From Dorea_D sp963559605 (GTDB lineage: Bacteria; Bacillota; Clostridia; Lachnospirales; Lachnospiraceae): a DNA stretch of 64,000 nt. Shown here one piece after another: positions 54,114-62,848 of this stretch. The translations under genes were made by a program, and so were the position numbers. The stretch is from contig CAUWLL010000002.1 of the NCBI GenBank assembly GCA_963559605.1, positions 47,404 to 111,403 of the forward strand, written 5' to 3'. Under the pieces are notes generated by a model that did not search any database, was not told where the DNA came from, and saw only the letters and a program-made list of their open reading frames with translations. The stretch's first letter is position 1. Each line of letters begins with the position of its first letter.

Positions 54114-55157
54114 ATGAAAAAATTAGAAGTTGTTTCAACAGAACCAAGAAAAGCGTTTTTAAGAGAGTATGAAGATGTGCCGGTGAAAGCAGACGAACTT
54201 CGTGTAGAGGTTGAGTACGCTGCGGCGAAACACGGAACGGAATTTACACATTTCAGAGGAGAAGACCCATTTTTGGAAAATGTATTTGACGAAGATTTAC
54301 AATTATTCGTTCATAGTGATGAGGCGGCGGAAAAACCGTTTTTCATGCGCCCGGGGAATATGTGGGTAGGGCATATCATAGAAAAAGGTGAGGAAGTGAC
54401 AGAATTTGAAATCGGTGATAAGATTGCCGGATATGGACCGTTAAAATCTACACATACATTGAAAGCAAAAGAAGCTCTCCGTATGACTGAGAGAATGACA
54501 TGGAAAGAGGCTATGTGTTACGATCCGGCACAGTTTGCACTTGGAGGTGTTCGGGATGGGCAGGTTCGTGCAGGAGATAATGTGGTTGTTACAGGACTTG
54601 GAGCTATTGGTTTGATTGCAGCGCAATTGGCGCGTCTTTCCGGGGCAGCAAAGGTTATTGTGTGCGATCCGATTGAAAAGCGCCGCAAAGTGGCGCTGGA
54701 AAATGGAGCTGACTTAGCTCTTGATTCTGCGGCTGTGGATGTGGGACTGGAGATTAAGAAAGCAACGGGCGGAAGAGGTGCAGATGTTATTATTGAGACG
54801 AGCGCTAATTATCATGCACTTCAACAGGCAATCAGAGGTGTGGCTTATAATGGAAATGTGGCAGTGGTAGGGTGGTATCACGAATGTCATGGCGGGCTTA
54901 ATTTAGGAAGAGAAGCACACTTTAATCAACCGAATATTTTAATATCCAGAGCATGCAGCGAGCCAAACCGTGAATATCCAAGATGGGATTTTGACAGAAT
55001 TTGTGCGACCTGTTGGGATATGCTGGGAAAAGGATTGATTCAGTGCGAAAACATTGTGAACCCGGTAGTTCCGATAGAGGAAGCGGCAGATACATATATG
55101 GCAATAGAGCAGAATCCGTCAAGTAGTGTAAAAATGGGTGTTTCCTTTGTGAAATAA
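54114..55157 (+). CDS. Medium-chain (zinc-type) dehydrogenase
   Basis: 347 residues of the MDR superfamily. The cofactor domain has VVVTGLGAIGLIAAQLARLSGAAKVIV and GRGADVIIETSANYHALQQAIRG. The catalytic domain lacks the usual CGTD zinc motif: at that place it reads AAKHGTEFTHFRGED. Other zinc-type proteins with this AAKHGTE pattern occur with Gfo/Idh enzymes in sugar clusters. Its substrate is therefore probably a sugar or polyol, but the loss of the Cys makes the mechanism unclear. It is the last gene of the operon. Confidence 0.85.
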   Translation: MKKLEVVSTEPRKAFLREYEDVPVKADELRVEVEYAAAKHGTEFTHFRGEDPFLENVFDEDLQLFVHSDEAAEKPFFMRPGNMWVGHIIEKGEEVTEFEIGDKIAGYGPLKSTHTLKAKEALRMTERMTWKEAMCYDPAQFALGGVRDGQVRAGDNVVVTGLGAIGLIAAQLARLSGAAKVIVCDPIEKRRKVALENGADLALDSAAVDVGLEIKKATGGRGADVIIETSANYHALQQAIRGVAYNGNVAVVGWYHECHGGLNLGREAHFNQPNILISRACSEPNREYPRWDFDRICATCWDMLGKGLIQCENIVNPVVPIEEAADTYMAIEQNPSSSVKMGVSFVK

Positions 55158-55165
55158 GATATAAG

Positions 55166-55207
55166 AATACCGTCCTGCAAGAAAAATATTTCTTACAGGG
55201 CGGTATT
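55166..55207. terminator. Bidirectional terminator between the MDR gene and pfp
   Basis: AATACCGTCCTG...AGAAA pairs with TTTCT..CAGGGCGGTATT in a 17-18 bp stem with two mismatches. It lies between two convergent genes. Confidence 0.8.
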
Positions 55208-55225
55208 AATGTTAATGCATAATGT

Positions 55226-56446
55226 TTATTTTCTGTATGCGAATACCGGAAGTCCATCCTTTACCGGTAAGTTTACATTTCCCTGTATCAGAGGAGCTGC
55301 GTATGCGATAAAATCTTCGCTTATATCTGACCCATCATTGGTGATCCATTCAGCCGGAACAGGTTTTTCCTTATTACAGATGATATTTACATCGGCAGTC
55401 TCATAGGATATTTCATATGGGTGATCATTGTGTCTTTTGAAAGCTACCATTTTTCCGGTTTCGCCTGCAATAGCAGCCTGCACACCGTATACGCCTGCGC
55501 TAATGGCTTCTTCATGATCTGTACCGGAAAGCATTGTACCGGAACAACGCTGGCATACATTTAATTCAACAGAGCGGACTTTTACGCCTAGTTTTTCTTT
55601 TACGAGATTTTCCAGATATTTTCCGGATCCGGTCAGCATCTTGTGACCAAAATTATCTACGCCGACGTCACTTGCAAATTCGCAGATAAAAGTTCCATTG
55701 CCGTCATTGATACCCTCAGAAATACATACTACCAGATTGGAGGTTGTTTCCAGTCCGGTTTTTACTTTTTCAAGAAAAGCGTCCGGGTCAAATGCAACCT
55801 CAGGCAGATAGATCAGTACCGGGTTATCGCCCTCGAACTTCCGGGCAAGGACGCTTGCGGCAGTCAGCCAGCCTGCATGACGTCCCATGATCTCAACGAT
55901 AGTTACAGATTTTTTGTTGTCATAAACAGCCGCGTCAAGGGCGATCTCACGAACAGTAGTGGCAACATACTTTGCGGCGCTTCCGAACCCCGGTGTATGG
56001 TCTGTTTCCACCAAGTCATTGTCAATCGTTTTCGGGATTCCGATAAAGCGGATGTCGCTGTCGATTCTTGCCGCATAGCGGGAGAGCTTACTTACCGTGT
56101 CCATGGAATCATTTCCGCCGATATAGAAGAAATAGCCGATATTTTTTTTCGTCAGTTTTTCAAATAATTTCGGATAAACCGGATCGTCTAAATTTTCAGG
56201 AAGCTTATAACGACAGGAGCCGAGGTAGGCGCCGGGAGTTGTTTTTACAAATTCAAGTTCATTTGCTTCATCCAATTCGCCCATATCGATATAGTGGTCA
56301 TTTAAAAATCCTTCGATTCCGTTTACCATTCCATAAACATGTTCGATGCTTTCTGTTTGTCTTAATCCCTCTGAGACAACGCCGTACAGACTTCCATTAA
56401 TAACAGCGGTAGGTCCGCCGGATTGTCCGACAATTATGTTTTTCAT
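55226..56446 (-). CDS. pfp: PPi-dependent 6-phosphofructokinase
   Basis: 406 residues. The phosphofructokinase fold is clear from GQSGGPTAVINGSL at the start, YIGGNDSMDT, and PKTIDNDLVETDHTPGFGSA. Asp in GGND and Lys in PKTIDND, in place of the Gly residues of ATP enzymes, are the known marks of the pyrophosphate-dependent form. EIMGRHAGWLTA and the C-terminal CQRCSGTMLSGTDHEEA are also usual. With ppdK, which makes pyrophosphate in the pyruvate-forming direction reversed, it indicates a PPi-linked glycolysis. Single gene with its own promoter. Confidence 0.95.
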   Translation of the reverse strand: MKNIIVGQSGGPTAVINGSLYGVVSEGLRQTESIEHVYGMVNGIEGFLNDHYIDMGELDEANELEFVKTTPGAYLGSCRYKLPENLDDPVYPKLFEKLTKKNIGYFFYIGGNDSMDTVSKLSRYAARIDSDIRFIGIPKTIDNDLVETDHTPGFGSAAKYVATTVREIALDAAVYDNKKSVTIVEIMGRHAGWLTAASVLARKFEGDNPVLIYLPEVAFDPDAFLEKVKTGLETTSNLVVCISEGINDGNGTFICEFASDVGVDNFGHKMLTGSGKYLENLVKEKLGVKVRSVELNVCQRCSGTMLSGTDHEEAISAGVYGVQAAIAGETGKMVAFKRHNDHPYEISYETADVNIICNKEKPVPAEWITNDGSDISEDFIAYAAPLIQGNVNLPVKDGLPVFAYRK

Positions 56447-56478
56447 GTGTCATTCCTCCAAATTCATTCTTACTTATT

Positions 56479-56507
56479 ACTATAGCCGAAATGGATAGAT
56501 TTTACAA
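56479..56507 (-). promoter_or_regulatory. Sigma-A promoter for pfp
   Basis: On the minus strand TTGTAA (56507-56502), a 17-base spacer and TATAGT (56484-56479), 32 bases before the start codon. A GGAGGA ribosome site follows. Confidence 0.75.
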
Positions 56508-56557
56508 TGTGATACCTCGGATTTTCTGCGGAAATAAAAGGTTTTATAAAATTTTAG

Positions 56558-56586
56558 TTGGAAAACAGAGGAGAATGATTTATACT
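56558..56586 (+). promoter_or_regulatory. Sigma-A promoter for the GT2 gene
   Basis: TTGGAA at 56558-56563, a 17-base spacer and TATACT at 56581-56586, divergent from the pfp promoter. Confidence 0.65.
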
Positions 56587-56622
56587 ATAAGAACTTTAAA
56601 GGGAAAGAAGGGAGAACCAAGG

Positions 56623-57639
56623 ATGAAATATATTTCATTTGCGATTCCGTGTTATAATTCACAGGAATATATGGCACATGCGATAGAAAGTATTTTGCCG
56701 GGCGGAGATGATGTGGAGATTATTCTTGTAAATGACGGTTCTAAGGATAATACTTCGGCGATCGCTCACGAATATATGGAGAAATATCCGGATATTATCA
56801 AAGTTGTAGATAAAGAAAACGGTGGTCACGGAGACGCAGTAAATTCCGGGCTTCGAAATGCCACAGGAAAATATTTTAAAGTTGTGGACAGCGATGACTG
56901 GGTGGACGAGGAGTCACTTCATAAGATATTACAGCTTTTTCGTAATCTGGAGGAGGATGATGAGGAAATCGATATGCTCATTTCCAACTATGTGTATGAG
57001 AAAGTGGGGGCGATTCATAAGAAATGTATTCATTATAGAAATGCTCTTCCAAAGGACGAGATTTTCCGGTGGGAAGATATGGGGCGGTTTCGAATTGACC
57101 AGTATATTTTGATGCATTCTGTTATATATCGTACAGAAATGTTGAAACTCAGTCAGTTGGAACTTCCGAAACATACTTTTTACGTGGACAATATTTATGT
57201 ATATTATCCGTTGCCTTATGTGAGAAAGGTATATTATCTGGATGTGGATTTTTATCGTTATTTTATTGGAAGAGACGATCAGTCTGTCAATGAAAAAAAT
57301 ATGATAGCAAGGGCAGACCAGCAGATTTTCGTTACAAAGACGATGATTGATATGTATCATCTGAAGGATATTCCGAGTAAAAAACTCAGAAGATATATGA
57401 TGAATTATCTGGCAATTATGATGACCGTTTCGTCTATCATTCTGATCAGGTCTAAAAAAGCAGAGAATCTGGTAAAGAAAAAGGAGCTTTGGCGTTATTT
57501 GAAAAGAAAAGATTTCAGAACATTTCTTAAAATACGCTATGGAATCCTGGGGCAGACGATCAATATTCCAGGCAGATCCGGCAGGAAAATATCTTCTATG
57601 GTATATAGTGTGGCAAGAAGGATCATCGGATTTAATTAA
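56623..57639 (+). CDS. Family 2 glycosyltransferase
   Basis: 338 residues, start at the ATG after GAAGGGAGAACCAAGG; the frame is open for 44 codons upstream but runs through the promoter. The GT-A fold has FAIPCYNSQEYMAHAIES, ILVNDGSKDNTSAI and the metal-binding DSDDWVDEES (DxD) at ~85. The C-terminal ~140 residues are basic and helical (RRYMMNYLAIMMTVSSIILIR) and may associate with the membrane. Such enzymes add sugars to surface polysaccharides or lipids. It stands alone rather than in a glycan cluster. Confidence 0.9.
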   Translation: MKYISFAIPCYNSQEYMAHAIESILPGGDDVEIILVNDGSKDNTSAIAHEYMEKYPDIIKVVDKENGGHGDAVNSGLRNATGKYFKVVDSDDWVDEESLHKILQLFRNLEEDDEEIDMLISNYVYEKVGAIHKKCIHYRNALPKDEIFRWEDMGRFRIDQYILMHSVIYRTEMLKLSQLELPKHTFYVDNIYVYYPLPYVRKVYYLDVDFYRYFIGRDDQSVNEKNMIARADQQIFVTKTMIDMYHLKDIPSKKLRRYMMNYLAIMMTVSSIILIRSKKAENLVKKKELWRYLKRKDFRTFLKIRYGILGQTINIPGRSGRKISSMVYSVARRIIGFN

Positions 57640-57711
57640 GAATCTGATTTGGTGAAATATTTATCCGACGGACATCGTATAATGAAAAAAGACCTAATGA
57701 GAGGCTGAGCG

Positions 57712-59499
57712 ATGGTGAGTCAGAAAAACGAGAATGTTTTAAATCTTGCGCTGGAGGCAAGTCCGAGAGAGCGGGAAAAATCTCTGGAACTCGATGTAGG
57801 GTATCAAGCCGGGGAGCGGGAATGGACCTTGGTCGTCAAGTATTCGGGGAGTCTGGAAGAAGTGAAGAAAATTGCCGTTCGTGTGACAGAGCTTTTGAAT
57901 GAGTATGCGATTATTGTGATCAGTGAGTCTAAAATAGAAATGCTGTTAAGTTTGACGCAAATTGAATATGTAGAGAAACCAAAACGGTTATTTTTTGAAG
58001 TCGCGAATGGGAAACGGGTGTCTTGTATTAATGAAGTACAAGATACCCGTTTTTCTTTGTTTGGACAGGGAGTGTTGATCGGCTTGATTGATTCGGGGAT
58101 TGATTATGAAAGGGGGGATTTTCGAAATGCGGACGGAACAACACGGATACGAAATTTGTGGGATCAGTCTTTGGTTCCCAGAGAAAATGAGGGAGAAGCA
58201 TCGCCGGAGGGTTACGGCGTAGGTGTGGAGTATACAAGGGAACGAATCAATGAGGCGCTGCAGGTGCAGTCATCGACAGAACGTATGCGCCTTGTGGCAA
58301 GCCGTGATACTTCCGGTCATGGTACTGCGGTAGCCGGAATTGCAGCAGGAAACGGAAGAGGAGCGCTTCTGTCCAGTAATGCAGTTAACTACGGAGCATA
58401 TGCAGGGGTTGCCCCGGAGAGTGAACTCCTCGTAGTAAAACTTGGAAATCCGGACAGCGAAGGATTTCCAAGGACAACGGAATTGATGATGGGAATTGAT
58501 TATGTGGTAAGGAAGTCGTTGGAGTACAGGATGCCGGTGGCAATTAATGTAAGCTTTGGGAATACCTACGGTTCACATGACGGAACATCTTTGCTAGAAA
58601 GATTTATCGACGACATATCCAATGTGTGGAAGAGCAGTGTTTGTGTAGGAAGCGGGAATGAAGCGACAGGCGCGGGGCACACGTCCGGTATTTTAAATGA
58701 CGAGACAGAGACGGTGATAGAACTGGCGGTTCAAAATAATCAACCCACTTTAAACGTACAGATCTGGAAAGAATATACGGATGTAGTAGATATTTCTGTA
58801 ATCTCACCGTCTGGTATATTGGCAGGACCAATTCAGGAAATCTTAGGTACACAGAGGTTCTCTGTGGGGCAGACGGAGCTTTTGTTATATTATGGGAAGC
58901 CAAGTCCGCATAGTACAGCACAGGAAATTTATCTGGATTTTCTCCCTGTAGACAGCTATATTAATCAAGGGGTTTGGAAAATTATATTGACACCGAAAAA
59001 GATTGTGTCCGGCCTTTATGATTTATGGCTTCCCGGTGATAGTGTATTAAACCGTGGGACGGGATTTTTATATCCGAAAGAAGCGACGACACTTACCATA
59101 CCGTCCACAGCAAGTCGTGTAGTTACTGTGGGTGCATATAACGGTCTTACATTTTCTTACGCGGATTTTTCCGGTCGCGGTCCGTTGCGGCGGGGTGGAG
59201 GTATCGTGATAAAGCCGGATATTGTGGCACCGGGAGTGGATATTACGACAGTGGCAGCAGGCGGGGGCTATGCGTCTTTTACGGGAACCTCCTTCGCGAC
59301 GCCTTTCGTCACAGGGGCGGCGGCGCTTCTGATGGAGTGGGGGATAGTCAAAGAAAATGATCCGTATCTTTATGGAGAGAAGGTGAAAGCTTATTTGAGA
59401 AGGGGGGCGAAGCCATTGCCGGGCTTTACTGTATATCCGAATCCTCAAGTAGGGTATGGGGCGCTGTGCGTGAGGGAGAGTATACCATATGAAAAATAA
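57712..59499 (+). CDS. Subtilisin-family (S8) protease, Csp-like
   Basis: 595 residues. The catalytic triad is complete: Asp127 in GLIDSGIDYE, His203 in DTSGHGTAVAG, and Ser527 in GTSFATPFVTGAAALL. A large insertion between the His and Ser blocks (~310-450, with jelly-roll-like strands) and the ~115-residue propeptide-like N-terminus without a secretion signal are the layout of clostridial CspA/B/C proteases, which process cortex hydrolases during spore germination. No sleC-like gene is adjacent, so the role here is uncertain. Many Lachnospiraceae have several such paralogues. Start ATG after GAGAGG. Confidence 0.9.
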   Translation: MVSQKNENVLNLALEASPREREKSLELDVGYQAGEREWTLVVKYSGSLEEVKKIAVRVTELLNEYAIIVISESKIEMLLSLTQIEYVEKPKRLFFEVANGKRVSCINEVQDTRFSLFGQGVLIGLIDSGIDYERGDFRNADGTTRIRNLWDQSLVPRENEGEASPEGYGVGVEYTRERINEALQVQSSTERMRLVASRDTSGHGTAVAGIAAGNGRGALLSSNAVNYGAYAGVAPESELLVVKLGNPDSEGFPRTTELMMGIDYVVRKSLEYRMPVAINVSFGNTYGSHDGTSLLERFIDDISNVWKSSVCVGSGNEATGAGHTSGILNDETETVIELAVQNNQPTLNVQIWKEYTDVVDISVISPSGILAGPIQEILGTQRFSVGQTELLLYYGKPSPHSTAQEIYLDFLPVDSYINQGVWKIILTPKKIVSGLYDLWLPGDSVLNRGTGFLYPKEATTLTIPSTASRVVTVGAYNGLTFSYADFSGRGPLRRGGGIVIKPDIVAPGVDITTVAAGGGYASFTGTSFATPFVTGAAALLMEWGIVKENDPYLYGEKVKAYLRRGAKPLPGFTVYPNPQVGYGALCVRESIPYEK

Positions 59500-59535
59500 A
59501 ATATATGTGATGAAACGTAAACGGTATAAATTCTC

Positions 59536-59564
59536 TTGACGAAAAGAATCATATAAGGTACAAT
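59536..59564 (+). promoter_or_regulatory. Promoter of the unknown gene - xre pair
   Basis: TTGACG at 59536-59541, a 17-base spacer and TACAAT at 59559-59564. It is overlapped by the inverted repeat below. Confidence 0.8.
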
Positions 59565-59586
59565 AAATGTATCATATATGATTCTT
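59544..59586. promoter_or_regulatory. Perfect 12-bp inverted repeat over the core promoter
   Basis: AAGAATCATATA at 59544-59555 and TATATGATTCTT at 59575-59586, 19 bases apart. One arm lies in the promoter spacer and the other just past the start of transcription, so binding would block RNA polymerase. The Xre-type product of the second gene is a natural candidate. The transcript could also form a hairpin from the second arm only in part. Confidence 0.75.
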
Positions 59587-59606
59587 TTTTGGAAGGAGGA
59601 GTTTGA

Positions 59607-60344
59607 ATGAATGAATCATTGGCGGTATATTTAAATCTGGATATGGAGAATGTTGTAGAAAATGAAGAGTTAATCAGAAGGATTGATGAATTGCTTTTGA
59701 CAGTTGGTATGAAGTATTCTGGTATCATGAATTTGTATACCTCTGTAGATGATCAAAAACGTGACCAAACTGTTTTTTATGCAGAGGAGCTATTGAGAAA
59801 CACGGATTGGCTGAAGGATGTTTTGGCATATATATTAGTTGGAACAAAAACGAATGCCTGTCCGATGGAAGAGATTCAAACAGATATGATGTTAAATCCA
59901 TCTCCAGAGAAATTATGGTATTATGAACAATATTATCAGAAAACAAAGCAGTTGCCACATGCAATCGTAGTCGACGAGAACAAACAGCTCAGAGATGGAT
60001 ACATATCCTATTTTTTGGCAAAAAAATACGATGTACAAGCAGATGTTTGTGAAATGGTATCCGGACAGCCATTGAGGAAAATTGTTAAGGGAAGACATGT
60101 GGTATTTTCTGATGGGAGATGGAGAGAGAAGGGCAGTAAACGATATATTTGGATCTATACATTAAAAGAACCTGTTGTTCCGGGGGATATTTTATTGGTG
60201 AATACAAAAAAAGGTCAGGCTTATATATATGTTGACAGAATAGAATATGTGGCAGGACAAGGATTCTGTTCAAGATATAATACAGTGAAAAAGCATATGA
60301 ATATACGTATGGAAGAAGGGGAATATACGAGTCATGGGAAATAG
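59607..60344 (+). CDS. Unknown protein in an operon with an Xre regulator
   Basis: 245 residues, AAGGAGGAG ribosome site. I cannot name the family. Residues ~1-120 are helical with MNLYTSVDDQKRDQTVFYAEELL; residues 120-245 look alpha/beta with LPHAIVVDENKQLRDGYISYFLA and SGQPLRKIVKGRHVVFSDG, ending in beta strands. The middle (ENKQLRDGYISYFLAKKY) recalls ParB-like or Asp-tRNA-type contact motifs only weakly. It overlaps the Xre gene by 11 bases. The pair with an autoregulatory-looking promoter resembles a toxin-antitoxin operon in layout, but no toxin motif is visible. Confidence 0.75.
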   Translation: MNESLAVYLNLDMENVVENEELIRRIDELLLTVGMKYSGIMNLYTSVDDQKRDQTVFYAEELLRNTDWLKDVLAYILVGTKTNACPMEEIQTDMMLNPSPEKLWYYEQYYQKTKQLPHAIVVDENKQLRDGYISYFLAKKYDVQADVCEMVSGQPLRKIVKGRHVVFSDGRWREKGSKRYIWIYTLKEPVVPGDILLVNTKKGQAYIYVDRIEYVAGQGFCSRYNTVKKHMNIRMEEGEYTSHGK

Positions 60345-60609
60345 TATGGATTATATTTATACATCAGGCGAGCAGAAAATAGTAATAGAAGTAGAACAGA
60401 AGAGTACCAGACAGTCTGTTATCGAACAGTATGTGCGCTGTAGGAAAATTCAGGGGATGACGCAAGCGGAACTTGCAAAGCGGACGGGAATTCCACGGAC
60501 GAATATCACAAGATTTGAAAGTGGAAACTATAATCCGTCATTGGAGATGCTGGTGCGGATAGCGGCGGCATTGGGAATGACATTACAGGTTCAGTTGATA
60601 GAGCGTTAG
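60334..60609 (+). CDS. Xre-family helix-turn-helix regulator
   Basis: 91 residues. The HTH is RCRKIQGMTQAELAKRTGIPRTNITRFESGNYNPSLEMLVRIAAALG broken into the usual five helices at residues ~36-82, with a short N-terminal extension of ~30 residues (IVIEVEQKSTRQSVIEQYV) resembling HigA-like antitoxins. The ATG overlaps the stop of the upstream gene. It probably binds the inverted repeat in front of the operon. A later ATG (60346) is possible but has no ribosome site. Confidence 0.9.
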   Translation: MGNSMDYIYTSGEQKIVIEVEQKSTRQSVIEQYVRCRKIQGMTQAELAKRTGIPRTNITRFESGNYNPSLEMLVRIAAALGMTLQVQLIER

Positions 60610-60631
60610 AAACATATGAGGAGAAATTACC

Positions 60632-61273
60632 ATGAAGAAACGTACAAAAGAAATTCTTGCCATACTGGATGAACAGTATGGCGCGGAATTTATTTGCTAT
60701 TTGAATTACGAGACGCCGTGGCAGCTTCTGATCGCCACAATGCTGAGTGCACAGTGTACGGATGCCAGAGTAAATATTGTAACAAAAGAGCTGTTTCAAA
60801 AATATACGTCTGTCGATGCGTTTGCGGATGCCGAGCTGAAAGAGCTGGAGCAGGATATTAAGCCTACAGGTTTTTATCATAATAAAGCGAAAAATATTAT
60901 TTCCTGTATGAAAGATGTGAGAGACAAATTTGGGGGTGAGGTGCCGCGCAGTTTGGAAGATTTGACTTCTCTTGCAGGGGTTGGAAGAAAGACGGCGAAT
61001 GTTATCCGGGGAAATATTTATCACGATGCAAGTGTGGTGGTAGATACGCATGTAAAGCGGATTTCCAATAGGCTTGGGCTTACAAAAAATTCTGAACCGG
61101 AGAAGATAGAAGCGGATTTGATGAAAGAGCTGCCGAAAGATCATTGGATTCTTTACAATATCCAGATTATTACATTTGGCAGAAGCATTTGTACAGCGCG
61201 AAGTCCCAAATGTGAGGAGTGCTTTTTGAAACAGTATTGTAAGGAAAAGAAAAAAGTAAGACTCAGAAAATAA
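60632..61273 (+). CDS. nth: Endonuclease III
   Basis: 213 residues, full length. Helix-hairpin-helix LTSLAGVGRKTANVI with catalytic Lys120, and VVVDTHVKRISNRLGL with Asp138, the same numbers as in E. coli Nth. The iron-sulfur loop is complete with Cys187, Cys194, Cys197 and Cys203 (C-x6-C-x2-C-x5-C). It removes oxidised pyrimidines and nicks abasic sites. It has its own ribosome site GAGGAG but probably shares the upstream transcript. Confidence 0.97.
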   Translation: MKKRTKEILAILDEQYGAEFICYLNYETPWQLLIATMLSAQCTDARVNIVTKELFQKYTSVDAFADAELKELEQDIKPTGFYHNKAKNIISCMKDVRDKFGGEVPRSLEDLTSLAGVGRKTANVIRGNIYHDASVVVDTHVKRISNRLGLTKNSEPEKIEADLMKELPKDHWILYNIQIITFGRSICTARSPKCEECFLKQYCKEKKKVRLRK

Positions 61274-61314
61274 AAATATGCTATTGAAGTGTAATGAAAA
61301 AATCGTGAAAAAAT

Positions 61315-61350
61315 TATCCATACTGTAAAAAAAATATCCATGCTGTGAAA
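61315..61350. promoter_or_regulatory. Direct repeat upstream of the AGCS promoter
   Basis: TATCCATACTGTAAAA (61315-61330) and TATCCATGCTGTGAAA (61335-61350) match at 14 of 16 positions and start exactly 20 bases apart, two turns of the helix, ending 13 bases before the -35 box. This is a good layout for a site bound by a dimeric activator. Confidence 0.55.
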
Positions 61351-61363
61351 GAAATAACTTTTC

Positions 61364-61392
61364 TTGTTTTGTGCATGTTGCCATGATATATT
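61364..61392 (+). promoter_or_regulatory. Sigma-A promoter for the AGCS symporter
   Basis: TTGTTT at 61364-61369, a 17-base spacer and TATATT at 61387-61392. An AT-rich inverted repeat (TATTATTAA/TTTAATAATA) follows at ~61389-61412. Confidence 0.65.
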
Positions 61393-61454
61393 ATTAATAG
61401 TTTTAATAATATATACAATATTCATAAAAGTGGTATGCCGAAGGAGGAGAATGT

Positions 61455-62840
61455 ATGGATACTATTGTACGGGTAAATGAGGCGGTGAACGGTTTTGTCT
61501 GGGGAGTTCCGGCTATGGTCTGTATCATAGGTGTAGGACTTTGGTTGAGTTTTCGTACCGGCTTCATTCAGATTCGCAAGTTCGGATATGCGATGAAGAA
61601 GATTCTGGGAAGTGTTTTTAAGAAAGAGAAGGCTTCCGAAGGAGCGGTGACACCGTTTCAGGCTGTTTGTACGGCATTGGCAGGAACAGTAGGAACCGGA
61701 AATATTGCCGGTGTAGCAGGAGCTATTGCGCTTGGCGGACCGGGAGCAGTTTTTTGGATGTGGTGCAGTGCGCTTCTCGGTATGTGTACGAAATTTTCAG
61801 AGGTTACGCTGGCAGTGCATTTCCGGGAGAAGAATCCTCACGGTGATTGGGTGGGAGGCCCGATGTATTATATTAAAAACGGTCTGTCCAAGAAATGGCA
61901 TTTTCTTGCGGTGTTATATGCAATCCTTGGTATTTTAACGGTGTTTGGTACGGGAAATGCGACACAGGTGAATACCATTGTTGCCTCGATTGATTCAGCG
62001 CTTATTAATATGGGTGTGATTGACCACTCTGGCATGGGGATGAAATTGGGAATAGGCGTTGTTATAGCGATCTTAGTTGCAATAGTGTTGATCGGCGGAG
62101 TGAAGAGGATCGGAAGTGTTGCAGAGAAGCTGGTTCCGTTTATGGCGCTTCTTTATATTGTACTTGGACTTGGCGTTGTCTTTCTCAATATTGAGAAGGT
62201 TCCGGGTGTATTTGGTGATATTTTTGCAGGCGCGTTTTCACCGAGAGGAATTACCGGCGGTGTTGTGGGAAGTATGTTTATTGCAATGAAACGTGGATTT
62301 TCCAGAGGAATTTTCTCTAATGAGGCCGGACTTGGTACCGGTTCAATTGCACATGCGGCAGCACATGTAGAAGATCCGGTAGAACAGGGATATTTCGGAG
62401 TATTTGAAGTATTTGTCGATACAGTTGTTGTTTGTACATTGACAGCGTTGATCGTATTACTTGGTGCAGGAGATACGATTCAGTATGGTGTGGCAGCAGG
62501 CGCAGAGCTTACGATCCAGGGATTTACCAATACTTATGGTGGCTGGGTATCTGTTTTTACAGCAATTGCAATGATTTGTTTTGCATTTTCCACCATTCTC
62601 AGCTGGGGATTATATGGCACAAGATGTGTGGAATTTTTGATCGGTTCTAAGATGAATATAGGATTTATGCTTATTTATTCACTGGTAGCGATTGTGGGTG
62701 CAACGATCAACCTTGGTCTGCTTTGGAGTATTGCAGAGACCTTTAACGGCATGATGGTAATCCCGAACTTGATCGGATTGTTCCTGTTATCCGGAACAGT
62801 GGTGAAACTGGTAAAAGAAAATAATGAAAAACAGAAATAG
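61455..62840 (+). CDS. Alanine/glycine:cation symporter (AGCS family)
   Basis: 461 residues with about ten membrane helices. The AGCS signature is clear: VWGVPAMVCIIGVGLWLSFRTGF at the start, then CTALAGTVGTGNIAGVAGAIALGGPGAVFWMW with a break-free substrate-binding stretch, GTGNATQVN, and FSNEAGLGTGSIAHAAAHVEDP. The family carries alanine or glycine with Na+ or H+. A single gene with its own promoter and a possible activator site. It converges with the pseudouridine synthase gene, with 8 bases between the stop codons. Confidence 0.95.
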   Translation: MDTIVRVNEAVNGFVWGVPAMVCIIGVGLWLSFRTGFIQIRKFGYAMKKILGSVFKKEKASEGAVTPFQAVCTALAGTVGTGNIAGVAGAIALGGPGAVFWMWCSALLGMCTKFSEVTLAVHFREKNPHGDWVGGPMYYIKNGLSKKWHFLAVLYAILGILTVFGTGNATQVNTIVASIDSALINMGVIDHSGMGMKLGIGVVIAILVAIVLIGGVKRIGSVAEKLVPFMALLYIVLGLGVVFLNIEKVPGVFGDIFAGAFSPRGITGGVVGSMFIAMKRGFSRGIFSNEAGLGTGSIAHAAAHVEDPVEQGYFGVFEVFVDTVVVCTLTALIVLLGAGDTIQYGVAAGAELTIQGFTNTYGGWVSVFTAIAMICFAFSTILSWGLYGTRCVEFLIGSKMNIGFMLIYSLVAIVGATINLGLLWSIAETFNGMMVIPNLIGLFLLSGTVVKLVKENNEKQK

Positions 62841-62848
62841 TGAAAAGG

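Noticed and set aside
56491..56622. 44-codon extension of the GT2 protein
   Set aside because: It runs through the predicted promoter (56558-56586) and has no ribosome site.
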